From: Alphaproteobacteria bacterium HGW-Alphaproteobacteria-13
GTDB taxonomy: Bacteria > Pseudomonadota > Alphaproteobacteria > Sphingomonadales > Sphingomonadaceae
Length of the DNA: 6,533 nt
NCBI GenBank assembly: GCA_002842935.1
Contig: PHEM01000074.1
Coordinates: 11,391 to 17,923 of the forward strand
Direction: 5' to 3'
Shown here: positions 1-6,357 of the stretch, piece by piece
How positions within the stretch are numbered: the first letter of the stretch is position 1
How the letters are laid out: every line of letters begins with the position of its first letter
Translations under genes and position numbers: made by a program
Notes under the pieces: generated by a model
The model's input: only the letters and a program-made list of their open reading frames with translations
Told to the model about the DNA's origin: nothing
Database searches by the model: none

Positions 1-479
1 CGCACAAGGCGGCGTTCCTCAAGGATCGGCTCGGTCTCGACGCCGTGATCGACTATAAGGCCGAGCCGAGCCTGACCAAGGCGCTGGCCCGTGCGGTGAA
101 GGAGATCGGCGCGGAAGGCATCGACGTCTATTTCGACAATGTCGGCGGCGATCATTTGCAGGCCGCGCTGGCGCTGGCCAATCCGTTCGCGCGCTTCGCG
201 ATCTGCGGCATGATCTCTCAGTACAACGTCACCGATGCACCGACCGTGCCGCGCAACCTGACCTTGCTGATGACCAAGCGTATCCGCATGCAGGGATATA
301 TCGTCCGCGATCATGAGGATCGGTGGGATCAGTTCATGGCGGATGTGACCGAATGGTATAGCAAGGGCCTGATCGAACAGACCGAAACGGTGCATGAAGG
401 GATCGAGCATGCGCTCGACGCCTTCCATGGCCTGTTCACGGGCAGCAATCTGGGCCGCACGGTGGTGAAGCTGGGGTGA
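1..479 (+). CDS. NADP-dependent oxidoreductase, CurA/LTB4-dehydrogenase-like MDR family (5'-truncated by window)
   Basis: This is the C-terminal 158 residues of a medium-chain dehydrogenase/reductase, read in the frame that starts at base 3. The family (COG2130: curcumin/double-bond reductases, prostaglandin and leukotriene reductases) uses NADPH to reduce the C=C bond of enones and enals, and it lacks the catalytic zinc of alcohol dehydrogenases. Members are usually about 340 residues, so roughly half is missing to the left. Visible family signatures are GLDAVIDYK after the nucleotide-binding segment, GIDVYFDNVGGD, the FAICGMISQYN strand, MQGYIV, and the closing NLGRTVVKLG. The GTG at 45 is an internal valine codon, not a start, because the frame stays open and family-like upstream of it. 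The stop is TGA at 477-479. The cytoplasmic substrate is unknown. The gene lies upstream of the CoA-transferase operon on the same strand, separated by 171 bp, so it is probably a separate transcript. Confidence 0.88.
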   Translation, partial: HKAAFLKDRLGLDAVIDYKAEPSLTKALARAVKEIGAEGIDVYFDNVGGDHLQAALALANPFARFAICGMISQYNVTDAPTVPRNLTLLMTKRIRMQGYIVRDHEDRWDQFMADVTEWYSKGLIEQTETVHEGIEHALDAFHGLFTGSNLGRTVVKLG

Positions 480-493
480 TCGCCGCCCCCCGG

Positions 494-512
494 CGCCGCG
501 ACAAGCGGCGTT
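494..512 (+). terminator. Weak terminator-like hairpin after the oxidoreductase gene
   Basis: CGCCGC at 494-499 and GCGGCG at 505-510 form a perfect 6-bp GC stem around the 5-nt loop GACAA. The stem begins 15 nt after the stop codon and is followed only by TTCAAAAG, so there is no real U-tract. The position suits transcription termination, but the stem is short and GC palindromes are common in this composition. Confidence 0.35.
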
Positions 513-538
513 CAAAAGTATCCTGTGGTGCATAATGC

Positions 539-567
539 TTGAACCGCTTGGCATTTGCGCCTATCTG
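539..567 (+). promoter_or_regulatory. Weak sigma70-like promoter candidate for the CoA-transferase operon
   Basis: TTGAAC (539-544) and TATCTG (562-567) are separated by 17 bp. They match the sigma70 consensus at 4/6 and 3/6 positions. The predicted transcript would start about 75 nt upstream of the CoA-transferase ATG and would include the leader reading frame at 613. This is the best pair I found in the 171-bp spacer, but the match is weak and could be chance. Confidence 0.2.
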
Positions 568-612
568 CATGGCTGGCCGTTTGACGGCGGTGCGGCGAAG
601 GGAGGAAATCGG

Positions 613-654
613 GTGCGATCGACGGCAGGCGGGCTGGGAGACTCAAGGCGATGA
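613..654 (+). CDS. Possible 13-codon leader reading frame coupled to the CoA-transferase start
   Basis: A strong Shine-Dalgarno, AAGGGAGG at 598-605, sits 7 nt upstream of a GTG at 613. From there a 13-codon frame (MRSTAGGLGDSRR) ends in TGA at 652-654. That stop overlaps the ATG of the CoA-transferase at 651 as ATGA, the same coupling arrangement used between the next two genes. The downstream gene's own site (GGGAG at 636-640, 10 nt spacer) is weaker. This could be a leader peptide through which ribosomes reach the ATG at 651, or simply a chance frame behind a purine-rich stretch. The peptide resembles nothing I recognise and contains no run of a single regulatory amino acid. Confidence 0.3.
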   Translation: MRSTAGGLGDSRR

Positions 655-1904
655 CGGCGCGAATCCTGGATGGCGTGAAGGTTCTGGACCTTTCGCGCGT
701 GCTGGCGGGACCGTGGAGCACGCAGATACTCGCCGATTTCGGCGCGGACGTGATCAAGATCGAGCTGCCCGGCAAGGGCGACGACACGCGCGCCTGGGGA
801 CCGCCCTTCCTGACCGGGGCGGACGGCGAGCCGGAGCCGCAGGAAAGCGGCTATTATCTGTCCTGCAACCGCAACAAGCGGTCGGCGGCGATCAACCTCG
901 CCGACCCGGAAGGGGCGGGGCTGATCCGCAAGCTGGCGGCGCAGGCGGATATCCTGGTCGAGAATTTCAAGGTCGGCGGCCTCAAGAAATATGGGCTGGA
1001 TTATGAAAGCCTGCACGCGATCAATCCCCGGCTGGTCTATTGCTCGATCACCGGCTTCGGCCAGACCGGTCCCTATACCGATCGCGGCGGCTATGATTTC
1101 GTCGCGCAGGGGATGGGCGGTTTCATGAGCATCACCGGCGAGGAGGGCGGCCAGCCGCTTCGCGCGGGCGTGGCGATGGCGGACCTTTCGACGGGGATGT
1201 ATGCCACGGTCGCGATGCTGGCGGCGCTGCGTCATGCGGAGGCGACGGGGGTAGGGCAGCAGATCGACGTATCGCTGCTCGACACGCAGATTTCGATGCT
1301 GGCCAATCAGTCGATGAGCTGGCTGGTCGGCGGCATCGTGCCGGGACGGCTGGGCAACCGCCATCCGACGGTGGTGCCCTACAAGACCTTCGAAGTCGCC
1401 GATGGATCAATGATCATCGCGGTCGGCAACGACGGCCAGTTCCGCCTGCTGTGCGACGAGTTGGGCGTGCCCGAGCTTGGCACCGACCCGCGTTTCGTGA
1501 CCAGCGCCGCGCGGCTGATCAATCGCGACGAAATCGAGGCGAAGGTGCAGGAGCTGGTGCGAAACATCCCGCGCGATGCGTTGATGGACCGGCTTGTCGC
1601 CCGCGGCGTCCCGGCGGGACCCGTCAACAGCATCAAGGATATTTTCGAGGACCCCTTCATCGAGGCGCGCAGGACCGTGCATCGCTTCGTCCGTGAGGAT
1701 GGTGTAGAGGTGCCGACCGTCGCCTTTCCGGCGAAGCTGTCCGAAACGCCGGCGGACTACCGCTATGCTCCCCCTCGCGTGGGGGAGCATACGCAACAGA
1801 TATTGCGTGACTGGCTCGCGCTGGACGACGCCGCGCTCGCGGCGCTCGAAACCGGCGGCGCGATTGCCCAGCGCGCGGATAGCGAGAGGATAAAAGCAGC
1901 ATGA
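651..1904 (+). CDS. Class III (CaiB/BaiF family) CoA-transferase
   Basis: This 417-residue cytoplasmic protein belongs to the family III CoA-transferases (formyl-CoA transferase, CaiB, BaiF, and the related alpha-methylacyl-CoA racemases). They move CoA from an acyl-CoA donor to an organic acid through an aspartyl-CoA thioester. The length matches the usual 380-420. Signatures in order: VLDLSRVLAGPW (11-22), DFGADVIKIE (29-38), NRNKRSAAINL (73-83), ADILVENFKVGGLKKYGL (99-116), YCSITGFGQTGPY (130-142), and GVAMADLSTGMYA (173-185). Asp178 in ADLSTG is the expected nucleophile. QQIDVSLLDTQ (203-213) and PAGPVNSIKDIFEDP (321-335) follow, then a PPRVGEHTQQIL tail. The ATG at 651 is preceded by GGGAG (636-640), and the conserved N-terminus begins at once, which supports this start. 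The stop overlaps the next gene (ATGA, 1901-1904), so the two are probably coupled. Bases 1764-1791 form a strong hairpin within the coding sequence. Family membership is secure; the acid substrate is unknown. Confidence 0.93.
   Translation: MTARILDGVKVLDLSRVLAGPWSTQILADFGADVIKIELPGKGDDTRAWGPPFLTGADGEPEPQESGYYLSCNRNKRSAAINLADPEGAGLIRKLAAQADILVENFKVGGLKKYGLDYESLHAINPRLVYCSITGFGQTGPYTDRGGYDFVAQGMGGFMSITGEEGGQPLRAGVAMADLSTGMYATVAMLAALRHAEATGVGQQIDVSLLDTQISMLANQSMSWLVGGIVPGRLGNRHPTVVPYKTFEVADGSMIIAVGNDGQFRLLCDELGVPELGTDPRFVTSAARLINRDEIEAKVQELVRNIPRDALMDRLVARGVPAGPVNSIKDIFEDPFIEARRTVHRFVREDGVEVPTVAFPAKLSETPADYRYAPPRVGEHTQQILRDWLALDDAALAALETGGAIAQRADSERIKAA
1764..1791 (+). repeat. Perfect 11-bp hairpin inside the CoA-transferase coding sequence
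   Basis: TATGCTCCCCC (1764-1774) and GGGGGAGCATA (1781-1791) are exact reverse complements around the 6-nt loop TCGCGT. The hairpin encodes the YAPPRVGEH stretch, a usual C-terminal family motif, so the coding function is preserved. It lies about 110 nt before the crotonase start. It has no U-tract, so it is not an obvious intrinsic terminator. It could affect mRNA stability or the relative expression of the two operon genes. Confidence 0.6.
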
Positions 1905-2794
1905 GCGCGGAAAATCAGGTTCTGGCCGAAACCAGCGAGCGCGACCCGGACTATGTCACCTATGACGTGCGGGACGGTGTCGCCTGGGTGATGCTCAATC
2001 GCCCGCAATACAGCAACGCACAGAATTATCGTCTGCTCGGACAGCTCGACGCCGCCTTCAAGCGCGCGGCCGAGGACGACGCCGTCAAAGTGATCGTGCT
2101 GGGCGGAGAGGGCAAGCATTTCTCCGCCGGTCACGACATCGGCACGCCGGAGAAGGACGGCCACATGGCCCGCGAGCGCACGAGCCTGTGGTGGGACCAT
2201 CGCGACAAGACCGGCGCCGAGCGGCAATATGTGCTGGAGCAGGACGGCTATCTGGGTCTGTGCCGGCGCTGGCAGGAGCTTCCCAAGCCGATGATCGCGA
2301 TGGTGCAGGGCGGTTGCATCGCCGGCGGGCTGATGCTGGCCTGGGTGTGCGACCTGATCGTCGCGTCGGAGGATGCCTTCTTTCAGGACCCGGTCGTGCG
2401 CATGGGCGTGCCCGGCGTCGAATATTTCGCCCACGCCTTCGAACTGCCGCCGCGTGTCGCGCGCGAACTGCTGCTGCTGGGCGAGCGGATGCCGGCGGCC
2501 CGCGCCTATCAGTTCGGCATGGTCAATCGCCTCGTCCCGCGCGAGAATCTGCGCGAGGAAGTGGCGAAGATCGCGGCCGAGATCGCGAGCCGCGATCGTT
2601 TCGGCCTCGCGCTGACGCGGCAGGCGATCAACTTTGTCGAGGATCTGCGCGGCAAGCGTCAGGCGATGGACGGCGTGTTCCACATGCACCACCTCGCGCA
2701 TGCCCATAACCAGCTGACGACGGGCAACCTCGTTGCGGGGATGGGCGCGAAGGAAATGGCAAAGGCCAACAAGGATCAGGCCGCCGGTCAATAG
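1901..2794 (+). CDS. Enoyl-CoA hydratase/isomerase (crotonase) family protein lacking both classical catalytic Glu residues
   Basis: This 297-residue crotonase-fold protein would bind acyl-CoA thioesters in the cytoplasm. The N-terminal strand DGVAWVMLNRPQYSNAQN (25-42), the oxyanion-hole segment KHFSAGHDIG (72-81) and the second oxyanion/helix segment GGCIAGGLMLAWVCDLIVAS (137-156) are typical. An extended Trp-rich linker (WWDH at 97-100, CRRW at 121-124) separates them. In rat enoyl-CoA hydratase the catalytic Glu144 and Glu164 lie in GGCELAMMCD and in QPE; the aligned positions here are Met145 and Val165. Classical hydration is therefore doubtful. Glu174 (PGVEYF) or Asp164 may substitute. 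The C-terminal region has a histidine cluster, HMHHLAHAHN (261-270). I recall similar hydratase-annotated proteins in actinobacteria, with no certain function. The start is ATG 1901 with GAGAGGA at 1884-1890; it overlaps the CoA-transferase stop, so the pair likely shares a pathway. The stop is TAG at 2792. Confidence 0.88.
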   Translation: MSAENQVLAETSERDPDYVTYDVRDGVAWVMLNRPQYSNAQNYRLLGQLDAAFKRAAEDDAVKVIVLGGEGKHFSAGHDIGTPEKDGHMARERTSLWWDHRDKTGAERQYVLEQDGYLGLCRRWQELPKPMIAMVQGGCIAGGLMLAWVCDLIVASEDAFFQDPVVRMGVPGVEYFAHAFELPPRVARELLLLGERMPAARAYQFGMVNRLVPRENLREEVAKIAAEIASRDRFGLALTRQAINFVEDLRGKRQAMDGVFHMHHLAHAHNQLTTGNLVAGMGAKEMAKANKDQAAGQ

Positions 2795-2833
2795 CGCGTG
2801 ACCGCCCTGATGGGCTGAAGCGTCCGGCATCAT

Positions 2834-2873
2834 GGCCGTGTCTCCGTCAGCGGGGGCACGGCCTTGTGTCATT
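2834..2873 (+). terminator. Terminator-like hairpin after the CoA-transferase/crotonase operon
   Basis: GGCCGTGTCTCCG (2834-2846) pairs with CGGGGGCACGGCC (2851-2863) around the 4-nt loop TCAG. In RNA this is a 13-bp stem with two G-U pairs. It lies 39 nt after the crotonase stop and is followed by TTGTGTCATT, a poor but T-enriched tail. The strong stem and position make it a likely end of the + strand operon. Confidence 0.65.
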
Positions 2874-2974
2874 AGAGCGGCATGCGTTAAGTCCGATCCA
2901 TCGTCCCGTTCGTGTCTCGACTTCGCTCGACACGAACGGAATGGGAGTGATGCGGATTAACGGCTCGCCGCTCT
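2874..2974. repeat. Nested palindromic intergenic repeat (REP/MITE-like), about 101 bp
   Basis: The outer ends are AGAGCGGC (2874-2881) and its exact complement GCCGCTCT (2967-2974). Moving inward, GTTAA (2886-2890) pairs with TTAAC (2957-2961), and TCCG (2892-2895) with CGGA (2953-2956), with small internal bulges. At the centre is a second perfect 11-bp palindrome at 2906-2939. The whole segment can fold back on itself and lies between two convergent genes, between their terminators. No clear target-site duplication flanks it. From memory, both the AGAGC...GCGTTAA outer motif and the TCGACTTCGCTCGACACGAACGG core resemble dispersed intergenic repeats of alphaproteobacteria and sphingomonads. 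Copy number cannot be seen here. Confidence 0.65.
2906..2939. repeat. Core palindrome of sphingomonad REP-like type
   Basis: CCGTTCGTGTC (2906-2916) and GACACGAACGG (2929-2939) are exact reverse complements around a 12-nt loop, TCGACTTCGCTC. The pattern matches, from memory, short repeats abundant between genes in sphingomonad genomes. These often generate spurious peptides such as the SSEVETRTGR string read here on the - strand. It may be a REP-type element mobilised by a TnpA(REP)/RAYT protein encoded elsewhere. Confidence 0.7.
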
Positions 2975-2983
2975 GAACAGGAT

Positions 2984-3015
2984 AAAAAAGCAGCCGGCCT
3001 GGGTAGGCCGACTGC
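2984..3015 (-). terminator. Rho-independent terminator of the TonB-dependent receptor gene
   Basis: Read on the - strand, GCAG-U-CGGCCU (3015 to 3005) pairs with AGGCCG-G-CUGC (3000 to 2990) around the loop ACCC. This is an 11-bp stem with one U-G pair. It is followed directly by six Ts (the A-run at 2984-2989 on the + strand). The stem starts 36 nt after the receptor's stop codon. Stem, tetraloop and U-tract are all canonical. Confidence 0.9.
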
Positions 3016-3051
3016 AAAGGCGAACGGGCATAGGCTTTCACGCCATATGGT

Positions 3052-5895
3052 TCAGAACGAAACCTTGGCGCCGACGCGGAAATAGCGGCCAATGATATCA
3101 TAAACGCTGGTGTTGGTCCCCAAGGGGACCGTTCCGGCGCGGTGATAGACTATCGGCGGAGCCTTGTTGAACAGATTGGCGACGGACACATAGATTTCCG
3201 TATCCTTCATACTCTCGATGCTGTAACCGACCTTGGCGTCGAAAGTGATACAGGACTCGATATTGTTATCGTCGATGTCGACGCCGGATTTCCATTTATT
3301 GTCATAGACAGCGCCGCTGAGATAGCGGCCGGTCAGCATGCTCGAAACGGGTCCCGTCTTCAATGTGGTCTGCCAGAGGATCTTGAGCTTCGAGTCCCCG
3401 ACCTCGCCCGCGGCCTCGTCAATAACGCCGCGCGATTCGGAGCGATCGTTGAAGAGCTGTGTGGCGACCACGCGCGTCGAAAAAAGTCCGTCGCGGACGA
3501 AGGACAGCGGCGTCCGATAGGAAACCTCATAATCGATGCCGTGCACCAATCGGTTCGCGAAGTTGATCGGACGATTGTTGATGGCGTTGATATATCCGGT
3601 GTTGTCGCGGCTGATGAATTCGCAATTCACATTGTCGCGATAGCAATCGTCGATGATCGACTGGTTGCTGATCGAGGCGATCGCGTCGTCCAGTTCAATT
3701 CGCCAGTAATCCACCGCCATGTTCAGGCCCGGCAGCCAGTTCGGACGGTAGGTTGCGCCGATGACATAGGTGTCGCCGAACTCCGGGGTCAGCAATGGAT
3801 TGCCCGTCGATGCGGTCTTCACGCCGCCATAGGAGATGTTGCCCAGAAACGGATCGACCACGACGGCGGTGCCGGCGGTGCCGCCATTGTAAAGTTCGAA
3901 CAGGCTTGGCGCGCGGATGTCGCGTGAGCGCGTTCCGCGGATCAGCAGCTCCTCGATCGGACGGTACATCAGACCGACTTTCCAGGTCGTCACGGTTCCG
4001 CTGGTGCGATAGTCCGTGACGCGGACCGCGCCGTTCAGCTCCAGCGATGCTCCGATCGGAGAATCCCGCAGGAGCGGCACGGCGAGTTCAGCGAAAGCCT
4101 CCTTGACCGACTGCGTGCCGCTGAATGGCTGCGCGCTGCCGGCGCGCCATCCACCGAGCGCGTTGGTGATCGGGTTGAGCACCTGAGAATAGGGATCGGA
4201 GGTGAAGACCACGCTTTCGTGACGGTAATCCACACCCACCGCCGCCCTGACCGTACCGGCCGGCAGATTGAACAGGGGACCGTCGATGGAAGCGGAGAAG
4301 CTCTGCTGTTTGAAGACGTCCTTGTTCCATTCCGCATATTGGGGATGGAGTGCGGCGATCGCTTCCGGTGCGGCGGCGCCCATCACATTGATCGGCGTAC
4401 AGGGGGTTCCCTGCCATAATGTGCCTTCCAGGGTTGCGCGGCATACGACCGTGCCGGGAATGATGCCATTGGGGGCGCCGACCGGGGCGACGACCGCGTC
4501 GGCCGCCTGGATGGAACGGATCTGGTCCATGCCATAGACATAGGCCAGCTGACGCCGGCTGTAGGTCGGCGAGAAGGAAACTTCGCCCTTCCAATCGCCA
4601 AGCGAGAAATTGGCCCCGACGACCGGCCGCCACTTGAAACTCTTGGTTTCGATCTCGTTGTTCGGGAAGTCTGCGTTGAAGCGATTGACGCGGATCGAAT
4701 TCACGCCGTTCGCGATCATCGTGTCGCGAATGGCCGGGTCCAGATAGGCATTGTCCTGGTAAATGGTGAAGGCGGTCGCCCCGATCGAATAGCCCCAGCC
4801 GATGCCCGACTGGTTTTTCGTCCAACCCAGCAGGCTTTCGGCAAATAGCGTTATGTCGTCGCTGATATCGAAGCTCAGCCGGTTGAACATGGTGCCGCGG
4901 TTTTGCCAACCGACCATGATCCCTTCAGGGCCGACGACCGAAACCTCGCCGTCGCCGCCGATATGCTTTCCGCCGAGATTGTTCGTCCCGAAATCAAACT
5001 GGCGAGGTGTGCCGTCGGCGTCCCAGGTCAGGCCGGTCAACGGACCCGCCGTCACCAGACCGTATCCGGACCCCGAACTCCAGCGCACATCCTTGGCGCG
5101 GATCATGGTCGGACCAGTCGGATCGGGATTGTTGATCAGCTGATAACCGGCCTTGGGACCGGGGCGCTCATACCAGCGAAGGCCGTTTTGGTCGGCATAT
5201 TCGACGCTGGTCAGGAAGTGGCCGCGCCCGCCCGCGAACGGCAGGCCCACGCCGACTTCGGCACCGAAGCTCGTGCGGTCGCCATAGTTGGAAATGCCGG
5301 CATAGGCATTGGCGCGGACGCCGTTGAATTTCTTGTTCAGGACGAAGTTGACCACGCCCGCGACCGCATCCGATCCATAGGCGGCCGACGCGCCGCCCGT
5401 GACGATGTCGACGCGTTCGATCAGCACGTTCGGCATCAGCGCGACGTTGACTTCGCCATCCGCGCGTTCCGGAGCGATCCGGCGACCATCGAGGAGGACG
5501 AGCACGCGGTTCGAGCCAAGGGCGCGCAGATCGAGCGTCGCCTGACCGCTGCCGCCGCCGCCCATTGCGTTCGAGCGCGTTCCCGAGACTTGCAGCTGCG
5601 GCAGGTCGGCGAGACCTTCGATCACCTGTGGCGAGGCGACCTTCAAAGATTCGGCATCGGCAACAGTGACGGGGTTGGGAGACGAGAAACCGCCACTGGT
5701 GATTCGCGAACCCGTGACGACGATGGCTTCGCCGGTCTGAACGGCGGCGCCCGCGACCGCGTCCGACTGGTCGTCGGCCTCAGCCACCTGTGCGTTGGCG
5801 CTCGCGGCGCTCACCAGCAGCGCGAGAGTGCTTACGCCCCGAAGCCCCAGATTGCGGACGCGTGCATTCGGTACCCCTGTTCGAAAATCAGCCAT
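3052..5895 (-). CDS. TonB-dependent outer-membrane receptor
   Basis: This complete 947-residue receptor should sit in the outer membrane and import a ligand using energy passed by TonB-ExbB-ExbD. The N-terminus has a basic n-region (RVRNLGLRG), a hydrophobic core (VSTLALLVSAA) and a likely signal peptidase site after ASANA (residue 35). EAIVVTGSRI (57-65) is the TonB-box region. The plug follows (about 73-190), with LDLRALGSNRVLVLLDGRRI, IERVDIVTGGASAAYGSDAVAG and NFVLNKK. The barrel carries RDIRAPSLFELYNGG (RAP at 661-663) and ends in AKVSF with the C-terminal Phe needed for assembly. Cys751/Cys758 (CYRDNVNC) and Cys485/Cys499 are spaced for loop disulfides. The start is ATG at 5895 with GGGGGAG 5 nt upstream. 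The ligand cannot be read from the sequence. Convergent orientation to the CoA-transferase operon suggests, but does not show, uptake of a related substrate. No FecA-like N-terminal signalling domain is present, so surface signalling through an anti-sigma factor is unlikely. Confidence 0.96.
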   Translation of the reverse strand: MADFRTGVPNARVRNLGLRGVSTLALLVSAASANAQVAEADDQSDAVAGAAVQTGEAIVVTGSRITSGGFSSPNPVTVADAESLKVASPQVIEGLADLPQLQVSGTRSNAMGGGGSGQATLDLRALGSNRVLVLLDGRRIAPERADGEVNVALMPNVLIERVDIVTGGASAAYGSDAVAGVVNFVLNKKFNGVRANAYAGISNYGDRTSFGAEVGVGLPFAGGRGHFLTSVEYADQNGLRWYERPGPKAGYQLINNPDPTGPTMIRAKDVRWSSGSGYGLVTAGPLTGLTWDADGTPRQFDFGTNNLGGKHIGGDGEVSVVGPEGIMVGWQNRGTMFNRLSFDISDDITLFAESLLGWTKNQSGIGWGYSIGATAFTIYQDNAYLDPAIRDTMIANGVNSIRVNRFNADFPNNEIETKSFKWRPVVGANFSLGDWKGEVSFSPTYSRRQLAYVYGMDQIRSIQAADAVVAPVGAPNGIIPGTVVCRATLEGTLWQGTPCTPINVMGAAAPEAIAALHPQYAEWNKDVFKQQSFSASIDGPLFNLPAGTVRAAVGVDYRHESVVFTSDPYSQVLNPITNALGGWRAGSAQPFSGTQSVKEAFAELAVPLLRDSPIGASLELNGAVRVTDYRTSGTVTTWKVGLMYRPIEELLIRGTRSRDIRAPSLFELYNGGTAGTAVVVDPFLGNISYGGVKTASTGNPLLTPEFGDTYVIGATYRPNWLPGLNMAVDYWRIELDDAIASISNQSIIDDCYRDNVNCEFISRDNTGYINAINNRPINFANRLVHGIDYEVSYRTPLSFVRDGLFSTRVVATQLFNDRSESRGVIDEAAGEVGDSKLKILWQTTLKTGPVSSMLTGRYLSGAVYDNKWKSGVDIDDNNIESCITFDAKVGYSIESMKDTEIYVSVANLFNKAPPIVYHRAGTVPLGTNTSVYDIIGRYFRVGAKVSF

Positions 5896-5959
5896 TCCAG
5901 CTCCCCCATCGAATTTTTTTCAGTCCAGTCTCAATGCCCGGCTCTCATCGGGCGCGGCA

Positions 5960-5987
5960 ATAATACGCAACATCGTTCCATTTTCAA
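5960..5987 (-). promoter_or_regulatory. Sigma70-like promoter of the TonB-dependent receptor gene
   Basis: On the - strand, TTGAAA (5987 to 5982; 5/6 to consensus) and TATTAT (5965 to 5960; 5/6) are separated by 16 bp. Transcription would start near 5953, giving a leader of about 57 nt. That leader includes a small hairpin, GCCCG/CGGGC (5936-5953), and the GGGGGAG ribosome-binding site at 5901-5907. This is the best promoter match in the window. Confidence 0.65.
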
Positions 5988-6083
5988 GGGATAAGTTTCG
6001 GATTGCCGATGTGTGCGCGGCGTGGACATGGCTTCGGTCTGGGGATTTGGCCGACTCCGTCCGGGGTTCCGTCGGTAAGCATT

Positions 6084-6101
6084 GAAATATCGTTATATTT
6101 C
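6084..6101. promoter_or_regulatory. Perfect AT-rich palindrome, possible operator
   Basis: GAAATAT (6084-6090) and ATATTTC (6095-6101) are exact inverted repeats around CGTT. The 18-bp site is about 97 bp upstream of the receptor's -35 box and stands out as AT-rich in a GC-rich region. The shape fits a dimeric transcription factor site. It does not resemble a Fur box, and no regulator gene lies in the window to pair it with. Confidence 0.35.
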
Positions 6102-6357
6102 TTTTGATTGCCTCTGCCTCGGAGACGGCTGCTTCAAGTTTCGAGCGCGTCAGTGGCGTGGCGTGACGGCCCGATCATCCGCCGGAAGCCGAGAGGGAGG
6201 GTTTTCAAGAAAGCCATATTTTCGCAACACAGGTCTATTTAATTCTCGTGCCCAACCGGCTGCCGGAGATCGTGTGGGGAGGGGCATCCGCACTCCGGCG
6301 CGCCCCTCTTGGCCAGTCTGAAGCAGAATGCTGCATCCGCGTTGCCGCAAAACGGCG

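Larger units (their letters stand above)
5896..6357. other. Intergenic region upstream of the receptor; no supported gene
   Basis: These 462 bp hold the receptor's leader and promoter near 5900-5990, then the palindrome at 6084-6101. There is also a looser inverted repeat, GAGGGGC (6279-6285) with GCCCCTC (6302-6308) and a 16-nt loop. The short open frames here give Arg/Ser/Pro-rich translations without a ribosome-binding site or family resemblance, so I call none. The region between 6110 and 6357 is more AT-mixed than the coding blocks and may be decayed sequence, given the truncated genes at its right edge. Confidence 0.5.

Noticed and set aside
539..1006. 155-residue frame starting at TTG 539 overlapping the CoA-transferase start
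   Set aside because: The overlap region is out of frame with clear CaiB motifs, and the translation is Arg/Gly-rich shadow sequence.
561..1364. 267-residue open frame on the - strand antisense to the CoA-transferase gene
   Set aside because: It is a shadow of the CaiB-family coding sequence, Arg/His-rich and without domain features.
1763..2872. 369-residue open frame on the - strand antisense to the crotonase gene
   Set aside because: It is the complement of a clear crotonase with all its family motifs. Its translation is His/Ala/Arg-rich low-complexity sequence without a recognisable domain, as expected of GC-rich shadows.
2847..3101. 84-residue open frame on the - strand over the convergent intergenic region
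   Set aside because: It crosses both the receptor terminator and the palindromic repeat. Its SSEVETRTGR string is a by-product of reading the repeat, and it overlaps the receptor's 3' end.
3142..3927. 261-residue open frame on the + strand antisense to the receptor's C-terminal part
   Set aside because: The Asp/Val/Arg-rich translation runs against conserved barrel motifs and has no ribosome-binding site or family resemblance.
4903..5994. 363-residue open frame on the + strand antisense to the receptor's N-terminal half
   Set aside because: It is antisense to the plug and signal peptide of a certain receptor gene, and its Arg/Ala/Gly/Asp-rich translation resembles no family.
6082..6321. 79-residue open frame on the + strand upstream of the receptor
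   Set aside because: It begins at a TTG within the AT-rich palindrome, has no Shine-Dalgarno, and gives an Arg/Gly/Ser-rich translation without family resemblance.
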